From: Alloalcanivorax mobilis
GTDB taxonomy: Bacteria; Pseudomonadota; Gammaproteobacteria; Pseudomonadales; Alcanivoracaceae
Assembly: GCF_002864685.1 (NCBI RefSeq)
Contig: NZ_NMQZ01000039.1
Coordinates: 1 to 57,941 of the forward strand
Direction of reading: 5' to 3'
DNA: 57,941 nt
The position numbers and the translations under genes are program-made. Position 1 is the stretch's first letter. Each line of letters starts with the position of its first letter. Positions 1 to 10,722 of this stretch are shown one piece after another. A model generated the notes under the pieces. It saw only the letters and a list, made by a program, of their open reading frames with translations. It made no database searches and was not told the DNA's origin.

Positions 1-260
1 GGAGCGGGCACTGTGTTTTTGTGGGAGCGGTCCTTGACCGCGAATCGGCTTCGCCAAGCCCAGCCTCGCCTTCGGCTCGGTTCGCGGTCGGGGACCGCTC
101 CCACAGGGGCGTTGTAGCGGGGCCGAGGCTGGAGCGGGCACTGTGTTTTTGTGGGAGCGGTCCTTGACCGCGAAGGGGCGCTGCCAGGCTGTTCCTCGCC
201 TTCGGCTCGGTTCGCGGTCGGGGACCGCTCCCACAGGGGCGTTGTAGCGGGGCTGGAACA
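1..260. repeat. Tandem pair of REP-like palindromes (130-bp unit)
   Basis: Two direct copies of a unit of about 130 bp; bases 1-20 recur at 131-150. Each copy holds an inverted pair of 24-nt arms: 21-44 with 81-104, and 151-174 with 211-234. The arms begin GTGGGAGCGGTCC and end GACCGCGAA, with two mismatches between partners. This resembles Pseudomonas-type REP sequences (GTGGGAGCGGGC core) paired as a BIME. The rest of the gap to 340 (GC-rich, plus an ACTGAAAACTGAAAACC word cluster at 314-330) holds no gene that I can see. A related REP set lies at 10723-10872. Confidence 0.85.
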
Positions 261-340
261 GCGAGCAGGTTGCAGGGAACAGCGGGCCCGCTCCGGAGTG
301 GGGTTGGTTTGCACTGAAAACTGAAAACCAACCCCTCCCC

Positions 341-577
341 TCAGGTCTTCAACACATCCCGGCCCAGTTCGGCGGCGCGTTTGGCGCTGACCTGGCGGGT
401 GTTTTCCTCGCAGGCGTCGCGGTCGCCACCGCAGATTTCACAGCCGTCTTTCATGCCCAGGGTGGCAAGGCCGCCGCAGGAGCCTTTAATCGGTTTGTTG
501 GAGAAAATCACGCCCACCGCCATGCCGGCGAACAGCAAGGCGACCACGAAGAAAGTAGCGAGCACGGTCAGTAACAT
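341..577 (-). CDS. nqrM: NqrM, Na+-NQR maturation protein (DUF539 family)
   Basis: A 78-residue protein with one N-terminal membrane helix (about residues 2-25) and four cysteines at 34, 46, 49 and 56 in the motif CGGLATLGMKDGCEICGG. NqrM is known to be needed for assembly of the Cys-ligated iron centre between NqrD and NqrE. The ATG at 577 is chosen because a strong AGGAGG lies 7-8 nt upstream. A longer in-frame reading would overlap apbE and lacks the family's start. It is the last gene of the nqr operon, one base after apbE, so it is probably translationally coupled to it. Family and role are firm; the cysteine roles are inferred from the family. Confidence 0.9.
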   Translation of the reverse strand: MLLTVLATFFVVALLFAGMAVGVIFSNKPIKGSCGGLATLGMKDGCEICGGDRDACEENTRQVSAKRAAELGRDVLKT

Positions 578-578
578 G

Positions 579-1646
579 TCAGTGTTCCTCCTGCCCGGCG
601 GGTTTCGCCTGGGCGTCGAGCAGCGCCTGGAAGGCGGGGCTGAGAATTTCCCGGGGGCCGTCATCGGTTCGGACAATAAACAGCACCGCCAGTTCATGAG
701 CTTTGGCAAACGCCAGGCCCTCGTCAGGGCCGAGCACGGTCAGTGCGGTGGCCAGGCCATCGGCGATCATGCAGTTGGAGTGTAACACGGTCACCGACCC
801 CAATTTGTGGCCCACCGGGGCGCCGGTGCGCGGGTCGATGGTGTGGGAGTAGAAATGGCCTTCTGATTCGAAGAAATTGCGATAATCACCGCTGGTGGCG
901 ATGGCCACATTATGCAATTCGATGATTTTCTCCACATCGCGAACGCCAGGTACCGGGCGTTCCACGGCGATGCGCCAGGGCTGATCGTAGGGCTTATGGC
1001 CGGCGGCGCGCAGTTCTCCGCCCACTTCCACCAGATAGTTGCGCAGACCCTGCTTTGCCAGCACGTCGGCCACTTTGTCCACGGCGAACCCCTTGGCGAT
1101 GGAGGACAAGTCCACGTATACGCCGCCGGGCTGGGTGAGCCGGCGGTGGTCAAGTTTCAGCTTCTGATAGCCCACCCGTTGGCGGGCGGCGTCGATCTGG
1201 GCTGGCGTGGGCGCCTGGTCGCGGCGCGGGTCGGGGCCAAACCCCCACAGATTGACCAACGGGCCGACGGTGACGTCGTAGGCGCCGCCGGTGTCCCGGG
1301 AGATTTTCAGCGCCTGGCTGAGCACCAGGGCGAAGTCGGCGGGCAGAACCACGTCGGTGCCGGCGAGTGCGTTATTGAAGCGGCTCAGCGCGGAATCCTC
1401 GCGGTAGGTGCTCATCTCGTCGTTGACCTGATCGAGAGCCGCCTGAATGGCGTTTTTCAGGTTCGCCGCGCCATCGTCGGGGGTGCCGGTGAACTTGACC
1501 GACCAGGTGGTGCCCATGGTGTCGCCGTTCAGTTGCGACAGGCGTTGCTCACTGTCGTCGCCGCAGCCGCTGAGCAAGGCCACGCACAGTAACGCCCATA
1601 GCAGCGCGTTAAAGCAACGGCTGGGGGAAACGGAAAGAATGCCCAT
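579..1646 (-). CDS. apbE: ApbE, FAD:protein FMN transferase (lipoprotein)
   Basis: About 355 residues. A lipoprotein signal (LLWALLCVALLSGC) places it on the periplasmic side of the membrane. ApbE transfers FMN from FAD to a threonine in target proteins, in Nqr to NqrB and NqrC. Family motifs visible are VDLSSIAKGFAVD, ATSGDYRNF, HTIDPRTGAPV and ADGLATALTVLG. A GTG at 1697 would extend the protein upstream, but the ATG at 1646 puts the signal peptide at the correct distance, so it is preferred; neither start has a strong Shine-Dalgarno. It lies between nqrF and nqrM, so the enzyme that flavinylates the pump is made with it. Confidence 0.93.
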   Translation of the reverse strand: MGILSVSPSRCFNALLWALLCVALLSGCGDDSEQRLSQLNGDTMGTTWSVKFTGTPDDGAANLKNAIQAALDQVNDEMSTYREDSALSRFNNALAGTDVVLPADFALVLSQALKISRDTGGAYDVTVGPLVNLWGFGPDPRRDQAPTPAQIDAARQRVGYQKLKLDHRRLTQPGGVYVDLSSIAKGFAVDKVADVLAKQGLRNYLVEVGGELRAAGHKPYDQPWRIAVERPVPGVRDVEKIIELHNVAIATSGDYRNFFESEGHFYSHTIDPRTGAPVGHKLGSVTVLHSNCMIADGLATALTVLGPDEGLAFAKAHELAVLFIVRTDDGPREILSPAFQALLDAQAKPAGQEEH

Positions 1647-1739
1647 GGGATTGGCCTGTGCACACGGAGGGAAAGAGAGAAAGTGGGCGCGCGCCACGGC
1701 CGCAGTGGCCGGGGGCGCGCCGGACGGCGGCGCTGGCGA

Positions 1740-2969
1740 TCAGCCGCCGAAGTCGTCGAGCAGAATGTTTTCCGGTTCGACGCCCAGGTCCTCCAGCATC
1801 TTGATCACCGAAGCGTTCATCATCGGCGGGCCGCACATATAGTATTCGCAGTCCTCCGGCGCCGGGTGTTCCTTGAGATAGTTCTCGAACACCACGTTAT
1901 GAATGAAGCCGGTGGGGCCTTCCCAGCTGTCCTCGGGCAGCGGATCGGACAGCGCCAGGTGCCATTCGAAGTTGTCGTTTTCTTCGGCGAGCTTGTCGTA
2001 CTCGTCCATGTAGAAGGTTTCGCGCAGCGAGCGGGCGCCGTACCAGAAGCTGATTTTGCGCTTCGAGTTGAGCCGCTTGAGCTGGTCGAAAATGTGGCTG
2101 CGCATGGGCGCCATGCCGGCGCCGCCGCCAATGAAGATCATTTCCGCGTCGCTCTCTTTGGCGAAGAATTCGCCGAACGGGCCAAACACGGTGACTTTGT
2201 CGCCGGGCTTAAGACCGAACACCCAGGAGCTCATCTTGCCGGCGGGAATGCCCTGGCTGCCCGGCGGCGGCGTGGCGATGCGGATGTTGAACTTGAGAAT
2301 GCCTTTTTCGTCCGGATAGTTGGCCATGGAGTAGGCACGGATCACCGGCTCGTCGTTCTTGGCGGTCAGATCGAAGAAGTTGAAGCGTTCCCAGTCGGAG
2401 CGGAAGCGCTCTTCGATCTCGAAATCGGAGAACTTGACGTCGTAAACCGGAGCTTCCAGTTGCACGTAACCGCCGGCGCGGAAGTTGACGTCCTCGCCTT
2501 CCGGCAACTTCAGGGTCAGTTCCTTGATAAAGGTGGCCACGTTGGGGTTCGAGACCACCTCGCACTCCCATTTCTTCACGCCGAAGAACTCTTCCGGCAC
2601 CTTGATCTTCATGTCCTGCTTGACGTTGACCTGGCAGCTCAGGCGCCAGCCATCGCGGATCTGACCTTTGGTGAAATGGCCTTCCTCGGTGGGCAGAATA
2701 TCGCCACCGCCGTCGAGCACCTGGCAGCGGCATTGCGCGCAGGTGCCGCCGCCGCCGCACGCGGAGGAAAGAAAAATACCCTGGTCGGCAAGGGTGCCCA
2801 GCAATTTGCCGCCGGCGGCCACGTCCACGCCCTTATCGGCCTCGCCATTAATATCAATGTGCACGTCGCCGCTGCTCACCAGCCGCGATCGCGCCACCAG
2901 GATCATGACCACCAGCGCCAACACGATGGTGGTGAACATGACCACGCCAAATACAATTTCAAAACCCAT
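1740..2969 (-). CDS. nqrF: Na+-translocating NADH:quinone reductase subunit F
   Basis: A 409-residue subunit that takes electrons from NADH into the Na+ pump. Residues about 4-26 form the membrane anchor. A plant-type 2Fe-2S domain follows with Cys71, Cys77, Cys80 and Cys112 ([10 protein letters not shown]). Next comes a ferredoxin-reductase module with the FAD motif RAYSMANYP and the NAD-binding stretch [12 protein letters not shown]; it ends DDFGG, as in the family. Length is as expected (about 407). It is preceded by nqrE with a 27-nt gap. Nothing appears degenerate. Confidence 0.97.
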   Translation of the reverse strand: MGFEIVFGVVMFTTIVLALVVMILVARSRLVSSGDVHIDINGEADKGVDVAAGGKLLGTLADQGIFLSSACGGGGTCAQCRCQVLDGGGDILPTEEGHFTKGQIRDGWRLSCQVNVKQDMKIKVPEEFFGVKKWECEVVSNPNVATFIKELTLKLPEGEDVNFRAGGYVQLEAPVYDVKFSDFEIEERFRSDWERFNFFDLTAKNDEPVIRAYSMANYPDEKGILKFNIRIATPPPGSQGIPAGKMSSWVFGLKPGDKVTVFGPFGEFFAKESDAEMIFIGGGAGMAPMRSHIFDQLKRLNSKRKISFWYGARSLRETFYMDEYDKLAEENDNFEWHLALSDPLPEDSWEGPTGFIHNVVFENYLKEHPAPEDCEYYMCGPPMMNASVIKMLEDLGVEPENILLDDFGG

Positions 2970-2996
2970 AACTCAGCCTCTCCCTTCCCCTTGGCG

Positions 2997-3617
<621 letters not shown>

Positions 3618-3633
3618 GTCTCGTTCCTCCGCC

Positions 3634-4299
3634 TTAGAAGGCGTCGCTGACGCGGGTGTGCGGCTTCATCTTGAAGGTGTCTTCTTCCACCTGCTCCGGC
3701 TTCCAGGTGCGCAGGCCCCAGATAAACAGCCCGATCAGGAAGAACGCGCTGGGCGGCAACAACAGCAGACCGTTGGTTTGATACCAGCCGCCGTCCGCGG
3801 TGGAGTTGAGAAGGGTGACACCGAACAGACTGCCGGCGCCAAACAGTTCACGCACCACGCCCAGGCAAAGCAGCATCAATGAATAGCCCAGGCCATTGCC
3901 CACGCCATCCATGAACGACGGCAGCGGCGGGTTCTTCATGGCGAAGGCTTCCACCCGGCCCATCACGATGCAGTTGGTGATGATCAGGCCAACGAACACC
4001 GACATCTGTTTGGAGATGCTGTAGGCATAAGCGCGCAGAAGCTGATCAACCACGATCACCAGCGAGGCGATGATCACCATCTGCACGATCATGCGGATGC
4101 TCGAGGGGATGGCGTTGCGCACCATGCTCACGAACAGGTTGGAGAACGCCGTCACCAGGGTCAGCGCGATGCACATGGTGACCGTGGTGCTCAGGTTGCT
4201 GGTGACCGCCAGGGCGGAGCAGATACCGAGAATCTGCAGCGCGATGGGGTTGTTATCGAAAATGGGACCGAACAGAAGGTCCTTGGTTTTCTCCGCCAT
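3634..4299 (-). CDS. nqrD: Na+-NQR subunit D
   Basis: A 221-residue polytopic membrane subunit, starting [20 protein letters not shown]. The [16 protein letters not shown] segment and the helix carrying TNCIVMGR contain the family's conserved cysteines, which ligate iron with NqrE. Its ATG overlaps the nqrC stop in a TAATG arrangement, indicating translational coupling. Confidence 0.96.
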   Translation of the reverse strand: MAEKTKDLLFGPIFDNNPIALQILGICSALAVTSNLSTTVTMCIALTLVTAFSNLFVSMVRNAIPSSIRMIVQMVIIASLVIVVDQLLRAYAYSISKQMSVFVGLIITNCIVMGRVEAFAMKNPPLPSFMDGVGNGLGYSLMLLCLGVVRELFGAGSLFGVTLLNSTADGGWYQTNGLLLLPPSAFFLIGLFIWGLRTWKPEQVEEDTFKMKPHTRVSDAF

Positions 4300-5120
4300 T
4301 ACGCCTCTCCTCCAGGGTTGCCGGCGGAAGCGGTTTGTCGCCCGCCGCCGTCAGGGTTCTTGCGCATGCGCTCCAGATACGGGCCGTAGCCTTTTTCGCT
4401 GGCCCAGAAACGCACCAGATTGCTGACGCCCTTGCTGGTCAGGGTGGCGCCGGCCAGGCCGTCCACCTTGTATTCCGCGTTGGGCGTGCCGCCGTCCACG
4501 TGCCCTTTGATCACACTGATGGCCACGTCGCCGTTCTCATCGTAAAGCTGTTTGCCGTCCCACAGGGCCTTCCAGCCGGGATCGTCCACCTGGCCGCCCA
4601 GGCCCGGGGTTTCGCCGTGCTGGTAGAAGCCCAGGCCGGAAATGGTGCGGGCGTCCGGTTGCAGCGCCAGGAAACCATACAGGGTGGACCACAGGCCATA
4701 GCCGCGCACCGGCAGAATAATGCGGGTCAGTTGCTGGTCGTCGTCATAGGCCAGGTAGACCTCGCCCACGTTCTCCTGGGTCTTGATGCTGGCGATGTCT
4801 TCATCGCCGCTGAGCCGCTCGCTGCGCGCCGGGTCCTTGGCCGCCTTGAGGTGGTCATAGCTGTCCGGCTCGTCCACGTATTCACCGGTGTCGAGCTTCA
4901 CGAACTTGCGTTCGATGGTCTTGAACGCGGCTTGCACGTCCATGCCCGGCTGATACATGCCCGCCGCCATAAGAATATTCACCTGGCGGTCGAGCACCTG
5001 GTTTTGCTGCTGAACCGGACGCAACGCCACGGCGGCGGTGGCCACCACCACCGCGCACACCAGGCACACCAGAAAGGCGACCAGGAGGGTCTTGCCTACA
5101 CTCTCGTTGTTTCCAGCCAT
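4299..5120 (-). CDS. nqrC: Na+-NQR subunit C (covalent FMN)
   Basis: A 273-residue subunit with one membrane helix (about residues 10-33) and a periplasmic FMN-binding domain. The flavinylation motif appears as [10 protein letters not shown]; the Thr of GAT (about residue 226) is the expected FMN acceptor for the ApbE encoded downstream. The second motif position is Ala rather than the usual Ser. ATG 5120 overlaps the nqrB stop (TAATG). A longer reading to 5198 would lie entirely inside nqrB and is rejected. Confidence 0.95.
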   Translation of the reverse strand: MAGNNESVGKTLLVAFLVCLVCAVVVATAAVALRPVQQQNQVLDRQVNILMAAGMYQPGMDVQAAFKTIERKFVKLDTGEYVDEPDSYDHLKAAKDPARSERLSGDEDIASIKTQENVGEVYLAYDDDQQLTRIILPVRGYGLWSTLYGFLALQPDARTISGLGFYQHGETPGLGGQVDDPGWKALWDGKQLYDENGDVAISVIKGHVDGGTPNAEYKVDGLAGATLTSKGVSNLVRFWASEKGYGPYLERMRKNPDGGGRQTASAGNPGGEA

Positions 5121-6367
5121 TACACCGCTCCCCCGGTCCGACGCAGACGACGACGGATATTCGCCTGGGTAACAAAGTAGTCGATCAACGGCGCGCACAG
5201 GTTAGCGAACAGAATCGCCAGCATGATGCCCTCCGGAAACGCCGGATTGACCACCCGGATCAGCACCGTCATCACGCCAATCAGGGCACCGAAAATCAGC
5301 TTGCCGGTGTTGGTCATGGAGGCGGAAACCGGATCGGTGGCCATGAACACCAGACCGAACGCGAAACCGCCCACGGTCAGGTGCCAGTACCAGGGCATCG
5401 CGAACATCGGGTTGCTGTCGCTGCCGGCCCCGTTGAACACCAGGCTCATGGCGATCATGCCGACCAGCACGCCGAGCATGATGCGCCAGGAGGCGATCTT
5501 GGTGAACAGCAGGAAGAGCGCGCCCAGGGCGATGGCGATCACCGAGGTTTCGCCGATGCAGCCTTGAATGCCGCCCAGGAAGGTGTCCATCCAGCTGAGG
5601 CTGTGGGCGCCGGCGCTCAGTGCGTTCTGGGACAGGCCAGCGGCGAAGTTGAGGTCGCCGTTGGCGGCCAGCGACAGCGGCGTGGCGCCGGAGAAGTTGT
5701 CCACCGCGGTCCACACCGCGTCACCGGACATCTGCGCCGGATAAGCGAAATACAGAAACGCCCGGCCCACCAGCGCCGGGTTGAGGAAGTTCTTGCCGGT
5801 GCCGCCAAATACTTCCTTGCCGATCACCACGCCGAACGAAATGCCCAGCGCCACCTGCCACAGCGGAATCGCCGGCGGCAGAATCAGCGTGAACAGGATG
5901 CCGGTGACGAAGAAGCCCTCGTTCACCTCATGGCCGCGCTTCCAGGCGAACAGGCCTTCCCAGATGAACCCGACCAGATACACGGTGATCAGAATCGGCA
6001 CGTAGTAGACCAGCCCATGGACCATGTTGGACCAGAAACTGGTGTAATCGAAGCCGGTCAGCGCCATCACCAGATCGGAACGCCAACCGGGCACCGGGCT
6101 GAAGTTGAAATCGTTGATCTGCAGGTTGGCCTGGTAACCGGTGTTGTACAGGCCAAACAGGATCGCCGGGAAGGTGGCGAACCAGACCGTCATCATGATG
6201 CGCTTCAAATCGATGCCGTCACGCACGTGGGCCGCGGATCGGGTCACCGAATCCGGGCTGTAGAGCATGGTGTCGAACATCTCGTAAAAGACGTAGTACT
6301 TCTGCAGCTTGCCGCCGTCATGGAAGTGGGGCGCGACTTTGTCATCCAGAAAACTTCTCAGGCCCAT
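5120..6367 (-). CDS. nqrB: Na+-NQR subunit B (covalent FMN, Na+ pathway)
   Basis: A 415-residue polytopic subunit, the largest membrane subunit of the pump, which binds riboflavin, quinone and covalent FMN. The flavinylation motif is DNFSGATPLS, with the Thr of GAT as acceptor. A conserved FGGTGKNFLNPALVGRAFLYF stretch (written here as two halves, FGGTGKNFLNP and ALVGRAFLYF) identifies the family. It starts 1 nt after the nqrA stop. The length matches Vibrio-type NqrB (about 415). Confidence 0.96.
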   Translation of the reverse strand: MGLRSFLDDKVAPHFHDGGKLQKYYVFYEMFDTMLYSPDSVTRSAAHVRDGIDLKRIMMTVWFATFPAILFGLYNTGYQANLQINDFNFSPVPGWRSDLVMALTGFDYTSFWSNMVHGLVYYVPILITVYLVGFIWEGLFAWKRGHEVNEGFFVTGILFTLILPPAIPLWQVALGISFGVVIGKEVFGGTGKNFLNPALVGRAFLYFAYPAQMSGDAVWTAVDNFSGATPLSLAANGDLNFAAGLSQNALSAGAHSLSWMDTFLGGIQGCIGETSVIAIALGALFLLFTKIASWRIMLGVLVGMIAMSLVFNGAGSDSNPMFAMPWYWHLTVGGFAFGLVFMATDPVSASMTNTGKLIFGALIGVMTVLIRVVNPAFPEGIMLAILFANLCAPLIDYFVTQANIRRRLRRTGGAV

Positions 6368-6368
6368 A

Positions 6369-7715
6369 TCAGCTCTCCACCTCGATCGTGGTCAGGTTGT
6401 CGCGCAGAATCGGCCCGTATTCATATTTGCCGGGGCAAACATAGGTACACAGGGCCAGGTCCTCTTCCACCAGTTCCAGAGCGCCCAGGGCGGCGGCGGA
6501 GTCGGTATCGCCCACCACCAGCGAACGCAGAAGCTGGGTGGGCAGAATGTCCAGCGGCATCACCTCTTCATAGGCACCGATCGGCACCATGGCGCGCTCG
6601 CTGCCATTGGTGGTGGTGGTCATGTTGAAGCGTTTTCCGGGCATCAGTTTGGACAGATAGATGTTCATCACCGAGAAACGATTGAGGCCGGGGGAAACGT
6701 AGCCCAGCAGCGGCCGCTCACGACCTTCGCGCAGCACCGTGATCTGATTGGCGACGCGGCTGATATAGGCCAGCGGCCCACGGGCGTGGTGGCCGTTCAG
6801 TACCGAGCCGGCGACGATGCGATTGTCGCCTTCTTTCAGTTCGCCGCGGGTGAACTCTTCCACGCTGGCCCCCACCCGGGTGCGCAACAGACGCGGCGTT
6901 TTCACCTGCGGGCCGGTGATCGCCACCACCCGCTCGCTGCTGATGCGGCCTTCGGTGAACAGCTTGCCGATGGCGATGGTTTCCTGGTAACCCAGCGACC
7001 ACACCGTCTTGCCCAGGCTGACCGGGTCCAGGTGGTGGATGTGGGTGCCGGCGTTGCCGGCCGGGTGGCGTCCGGCGAAGCTTTCTTCACGGACCTGCCC
7101 TTCGGCGAACGACGGCAGCCCGCTGTTGGCGGCTTTGCACACCCACACCGGGCCGTCGGTGAGACGCGCCAGCACCGCCAGACCGTGGCGGAAGCTCTGC
7201 TCGTTCTCTTTGATTACCGCCACCGGGTCCTGGGCCAGGGGGTTGGTGTCCATGGCGGTGACGAAAATGGAATTGGGCGTGGTGCCCGGCGTCGGCACCT
7301 TGCCGAACGGCCGGCTGCGCAGCAGGGTCCACTCGCCGGACTCCACCAGCTGTTGCTGCACCGTGGCGCGCTCCAGGCTGGCGAGCGCCGAGGCATCGTG
7401 GGCGGCGAAGGTGATTTCCTCTTCGTTGTCCGCCACGTCGATCACCACCGATTGCAACACGCGCTTGTGGCCACGGTTAATGGCGCTGACGCGCCCCCCG
7501 GCGGGCGCGGTGTATTTGACGCCGTCGGTTTTCTTGTCACTGAACAGCAGTTGACCTTTTTTGACCGTGTCCCCTTCGCGGACCTCCATGGTCGGTTTCA
7601 TCCCCACATAGTCGCCACCGAGCACGGCGACAGAACGGACCTGATGGCCTTCCTCAATCACCTGGCGCGGCGCGCCGGCGATGGGCAGGTCAAGCCCCTT
7701 CTTGATTTTGATCAT
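6369..7715 (-). CDS. nqrA: Na+-NQR subunit A
   Basis: A 448-residue soluble subunit and first gene of the six-gene pump operon, starting [16 protein letters not shown] as in the family. It sits on the cytoplasmic face of the complex. The [13 protein letters not shown] segment is the biotinyl-lipoyl-like part. The ATG at 7715 is chosen by homology of the N-terminus; codons upstream to 7937 are open but not family-like. The Shine-Dalgarno is weak (GGGCGAG). Confidence 0.95.
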   Translation of the reverse strand: MIKIKKGLDLPIAGAPRQVIEEGHQVRSVAVLGGDYVGMKPTMEVREGDTVKKGQLLFSDKKTDGVKYTAPAGGRVSAINRGHKRVLQSVVIDVADNEEEITFAAHDASALASLERATVQQQLVESGEWTLLRSRPFGKVPTPGTTPNSIFVTAMDTNPLAQDPVAVIKENEQSFRHGLAVLARLTDGPVWVCKAANSGLPSFAEGQVREESFAGRHPAGNAGTHIHHLDPVSLGKTVWSLGYQETIAIGKLFTEGRISSERVVAITGPQVKTPRLLRTRVGASVEEFTRGELKEGDNRIVAGSVLNGHHARGPLAYISRVANQITVLREGRERPLLGYVSPGLNRFSVMNIYLSKLMPGKRFNMTTTTNGSERAMVPIGAYEEVMPLDILPTQLLRSLVVGDTDSAAALGALELVEEDLALCTYVCPGKYEYGPILRDNLTTIEVES

Positions 7716-7899
7716 AGTGTCTCGCCCACGTTGCGTGTTGCTGAAGTCGAGCTGCGCGTGCTTTCCAGGGCGCATCGGCGGCCTGTCCGGCGGCGAATGG
7801 CGGAAGCGGCGCAGAAAACCGGCAGAAAGCGTTCCTGGCACCCATTGGGTAGCCTGAATGCCCGGCCCCGGAGGTCCCGGCCAATGGCCGGCGCGCGAC

Positions 7900-7905
7900 A
7901 TTATA
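7900..7905 (-). promoter_or_regulatory. Possible -10 element for the nqr operon
   Basis: TATAAT on the minus strand, about 185 nt upstream of nqrA. I see no good -35 at 17 nt. The gap 7716-8008 otherwise holds only GC-rich sequence. The amino-acid transporter gene that I recall between nqrA and gap in P. aeruginosa is absent here. Confidence 0.35.
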
Positions 7906-8008
7906 ATGACCGACCCGTCAGGATGCCAGGATCGCACCCCGCGTTAGCGAATGCGGTAAACATGGCGTCCGCCCCGGCCTGTCTGGTGCGGCCTTCGCCG
8001 CGGTGCAT

Positions 8009-8036
8009 AAAAAAGCCCGCCGGAGCGGGCTTTTTC
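8009..8036 (-). terminator. Rho-independent terminator after gap
   Basis: Perfect hairpin GCCCGC-CGGA-GCGGGC flanked by an A-run on one side and TTTTT on the other, so it can act in both directions. It lies 13 nt past the gap stop and separates gap from the nqr operon. Confidence 0.85.
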
Positions 8037-8048
8037 AGGGTCGGGTGA

Positions 8049-9488
8049 TCAGTCCTTCGGATAGATCGGAAATTCCACCCGCGAGATCTGCTGCAGGATG
8101 CGCAGCACCTGGCAGCTGTAACCGAACTCGTTGTCGTACCACACGTACAGCACGCAGTGGCGACCGTTGACGATGGTCGCCTCGGCATCGATCACCGCCG
8201 CATGGCGGGAACCGACGAAGTCGGTGGACACCGCGTCCGGGCTGCTGATGAAGTCCACCTGGCGCTGCAGCGGCGAGTGCAGGCTCACCCAGCGCAGGTA
8301 CTCATTGAGCTCCTCCAGGGAGGTTTCCTGGCCCAGGGTCAGGTTCAGGATCGCCATGGAGACGTCCGGCGTCGGCACCCGGATCGAGTTACCGGTAAGC
8401 TTGCCGGCCAGCTCCGGCAGCGCCTTGGCGGCGGCGGTGGCGGCACCGGTTTCGGTGAGCACCATATTGAGCGGCGCGGCGCGGCCCCGGCGCGGGCCCT
8501 TGTGGAAGTTATCCAGCAGGTTCTGATCGTTGGTGTAGGAGTGCACCGTCTCCACGTGGCCGAACTCAATGCCGAATTTGTCGTTCAGCGCCTTGAGCGG
8601 CGGCACGATGGCGTTGGTGGTGCAGCTGGCCGCCGAAATGATCTTGTCGTCGTCGGTGATCAGATCGTTGTTGACGCCGTGCACGATGTTTTTCAGATCG
8701 CCCTTGCCCGGCGCGGTCAGCATCACCCGCGACACGCCCTTGCACTCCAGGTGCTGGCTGAGGCCTTCGCGGTCACGCCATTTGCCGGTGTTGTCGATCA
8801 CCACGGCGTTGTCGATGCCGTATTGGGTGTAATCGATGGTGGACGGATCGTTGGAGTAGATCACGCGGATAAAGTTGCCGTTGGCGATGATCGCCGATTC
8901 GTCTTCATCCACGGCGATGGTGCCGGCGAACGGGCCGTGCACCGAGTCGCGGCGCAGCAGGCTGGCGCGCTTTTGCAGATCGCCCTTGCCGGATTCGCGC
9001 ACCACGATGGCCTTGAGGCGCAGGCCGTCGCCGGAACCGGTTTTTTCGATCAGCAAACGCGCCAGCAGGCGGCCGATGCGGCCGAAACCGTAGAGCACCA
9101 CGTCGGTGGCACCGGGCAACTCGGCCTTGTTATTGACCGCCTCACCCAGCTCGCGGCGCACGTATTCCTCGATCGACAGGCCGTGATCGCCCTTTTTGAA
9201 CTCCACCGCCAGCTTGCCGATGTCCAGACGGCAAGGGCCCAGGTCCAGCTTGGTCGCTTCCTGCAGAATCGGGAAGGTGTCCACCACCGACAGCTCGGAA
9301 TTCTCGATCTGCTTAACGAAACGGTGGTTCTTGAGGATCTGGATGACGGACTTGTTGACCAAGGAACGGCTGTAAACCGTGGTGGCCACGTTCTTTTCGC
9401 GATACAGCCGGCCAATCATCGGGATCATCGACTCGGCGATTTCTTCCCGGTTCTTCCAGCGTCCGAAGTGGTCTTCCAGTTTGTTCAC
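8049..9488 (-). CDS. gap: Glyceraldehyde-3-phosphate dehydrogenase, long form
   Basis: 479 residues, against about 330 for the classical enzyme. Residues 1 to about 125 are an extra N-terminal domain. The GAPDH fold then begins at VVLYGFGRIGRLLARLL (Rossmann GFGRIGR, residues 134-140) with catalytic Cys289 in SAASCTTNAIVPP. The usual SCTTNCLAP has Ala where the second Cys lies. The enzyme interconverts glyceraldehyde-3-P and 1,3-bisphosphoglycerate in central metabolism. Position between nqr and mfd matches Pseudomonas. It appears monocistronic, with a terminator at 8009-8036. The function of the extra domain is unknown to me. Confidence 0.93.
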   Translation of the reverse strand: MNKLEDHFGRWKNREEIAESMIPMIGRLYREKNVATTVYSRSLVNKSVIQILKNHRFVKQIENSELSVVDTFPILQEATKLDLGPCRLDIGKLAVEFKKGDHGLSIEEYVRRELGEAVNNKAELPGATDVVLYGFGRIGRLLARLLIEKTGSGDGLRLKAIVVRESGKGDLQKRASLLRRDSVHGPFAGTIAVDEDESAIIANGNFIRVIYSNDPSTIDYTQYGIDNAVVIDNTGKWRDREGLSQHLECKGVSRVMLTAPGKGDLKNIVHGVNNDLITDDDKIISAASCTTNAIVPPLKALNDKFGIEFGHVETVHSYTNDQNLLDNFHKGPRRGRAAPLNMVLTETGAATAAAKALPELAGKLTGNSIRVPTPDVSMAILNLTLGQETSLEELNEYLRWVSLHSPLQRQVDFISSPDAVSTDFVGSRHAAVIDAEATIVNGRHCVLYVWYDNEFGYSCQVLRILQQISRVEFPIYPKD

Positions 9489-9587
9489 GAGGGGCCCTCT
9501 CAGTCAGGTTCTGGCGGTTGGGTACCTGGGGGCGCGAATGATATCGCCAATCGCGCCCGGCATCCAGCCGGGGCGGCGCTTTGCGCC

Positions 9588-9693
9588 AGCAACAAGCTGC
9601 AAGCGACAAGCCACAACGCGGAACAGACGCCAACGATCCGCCGGGCCTTGCCCGCGACCAGCGGTCTGCTTGCAGCCTGAAGCTTGCAGCGGG
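9588..9693. repeat. CAAGC-word inverted element
   Basis: The words CAACAAGCTGCAAGCGACAA (from 9590) and GCTTGCAGCCTGAAGCTTGC (from 9669) form imperfect inverted arms of about 25 nt around a GC-rich core. This is the weaker form of the heptamer-arm family detailed at 41513, 25735 and 38303. It fills the gap between gap and tesB. Confidence 0.5.
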
Positions 9694-9705
9694 CGCCCAG
9701 CGCCC

Positions 9706-10581
9706 TTAAACCGGCTCCGCGCCGGGGCGCAGGCGCATCAGGCCTTCCTGGGCCACCGAGGCGACCAGGGTGCCGTCTTCGCGATAGATAGCGCCGAAGG
9801 TCAGGCCGCGCGCGCCGGCGGCGCCGGGGCTTTCGCAGTGGTACAGCAACCATTCATCGATACGAAAATCATCGTAAAACCACATGGCGTGATCGAGGCT
9901 GGCGCACTGCACGTTGCCCTGCCAAAAGGTCATGCCGTGAGGCTGCATGGCGGTGCCCATGAAACCGAAATCGGAACAATAGGTCAGCAGCGCCCGCTGG
10001 GTCATGCGATCCGCCTGCACTGGATCGGGCACCCGGAACCAGATCTGCTTGAGCGGCTCGCGGGTTTCCGGCGTGAACGAGTTGCGCGGCGTCACCGGAC
10101 GGAATTCCACCGGCCGTTCACGCAGATAGGCGGCGCGGAACTTCTCCGGGATCTGCTCGGCCATCTTGAGGCGGCCCTGCTCGTCGCTGCCCAGTTCGTC
10201 CGGGTACGGCACATCCGGCATGGTGGCCTGATGGCGGGCGCCCTCTTCCTCGACCTGAAACGAGGTGGACAGGCTGAAAATCGGCCGCCCATGCTGGATC
10301 GCGTTGACCCGGCGGGTGGTGAAGCTCTTGCCGTCGCGAATCCGGTCCACGTCATAAATGATCGGCTGGCGGAAATCCCCCGGCCGCAAAAAATAGGCGT
10401 GCAGCGAGTGCACCGGGCGCTCCTCCGGCACCGTCATCGACGCCGCCAGCAACGCCTGCCCGGCCACCAGCCCCCCGAAAATGCTCTGCTGGCCATTGGC
10501 CTCGCTCTGCCCCCGGAACAGATTGTCTTCCAATCGTTCCAGATCGAACCGTTGCATCAGTTCCCGTACTGACTCTCGCAT
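9706..10581 (-). CDS. tesB: Acyl-CoA thioesterase II
   Basis: A 291-residue double-hotdog thioesterase that hydrolyses medium- and long-chain acyl-CoAs. The N-terminal hotdog carries FGGLVAGQALLAAS and VHSLHAYFLRPGD. The C-terminal hotdog carries ASLDHAMWFYDDFRIDEWLL and VASVAQEGLMRLR, which hold the family's Asp and Gln catalytic positions. ATG 10581 is preceded by GAGGAA at 8-9 nt; a longer start at 10605 has less support. It stands alone on the minus strand, divergent from mfd. In a lipid-degrading organism it may relieve CoA trapping (inference). Confidence 0.92.
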   Translation of the reverse strand: MRESVRELMQRFDLERLEDNLFRGQSEANGQQSIFGGLVAGQALLAASMTVPEERPVHSLHAYFLRPGDFRQPIIYDVDRIRDGKSFTTRRVNAIQHGRPIFSLSTSFQVEEEGARHQATMPDVPYPDELGSDEQGRLKMAEQIPEKFRAAYLRERPVEFRPVTPRNSFTPETREPLKQIWFRVPDPVQADRMTQRALLTYCSDFGFMGTAMQPHGMTFWQGNVQCASLDHAMWFYDDFRIDEWLLYHCESPGAAGARGLTFGAIYREDGTLVASVAQEGLMRLRPGAEPV

Positions 10582-10722
10582 TGCTTGTCGTTCCTCAGCG
10601 CACAAAACGCCGCAATGTTAGCACATAGCTGCACGCTGCACGCTTGCACGCGCCACGCTAAAACCCGTGCCGCCCACATAGCGGAGCGGCGCTGCCTAGC
10701 CCGCCTCGCCTTTCAGGCTCGG

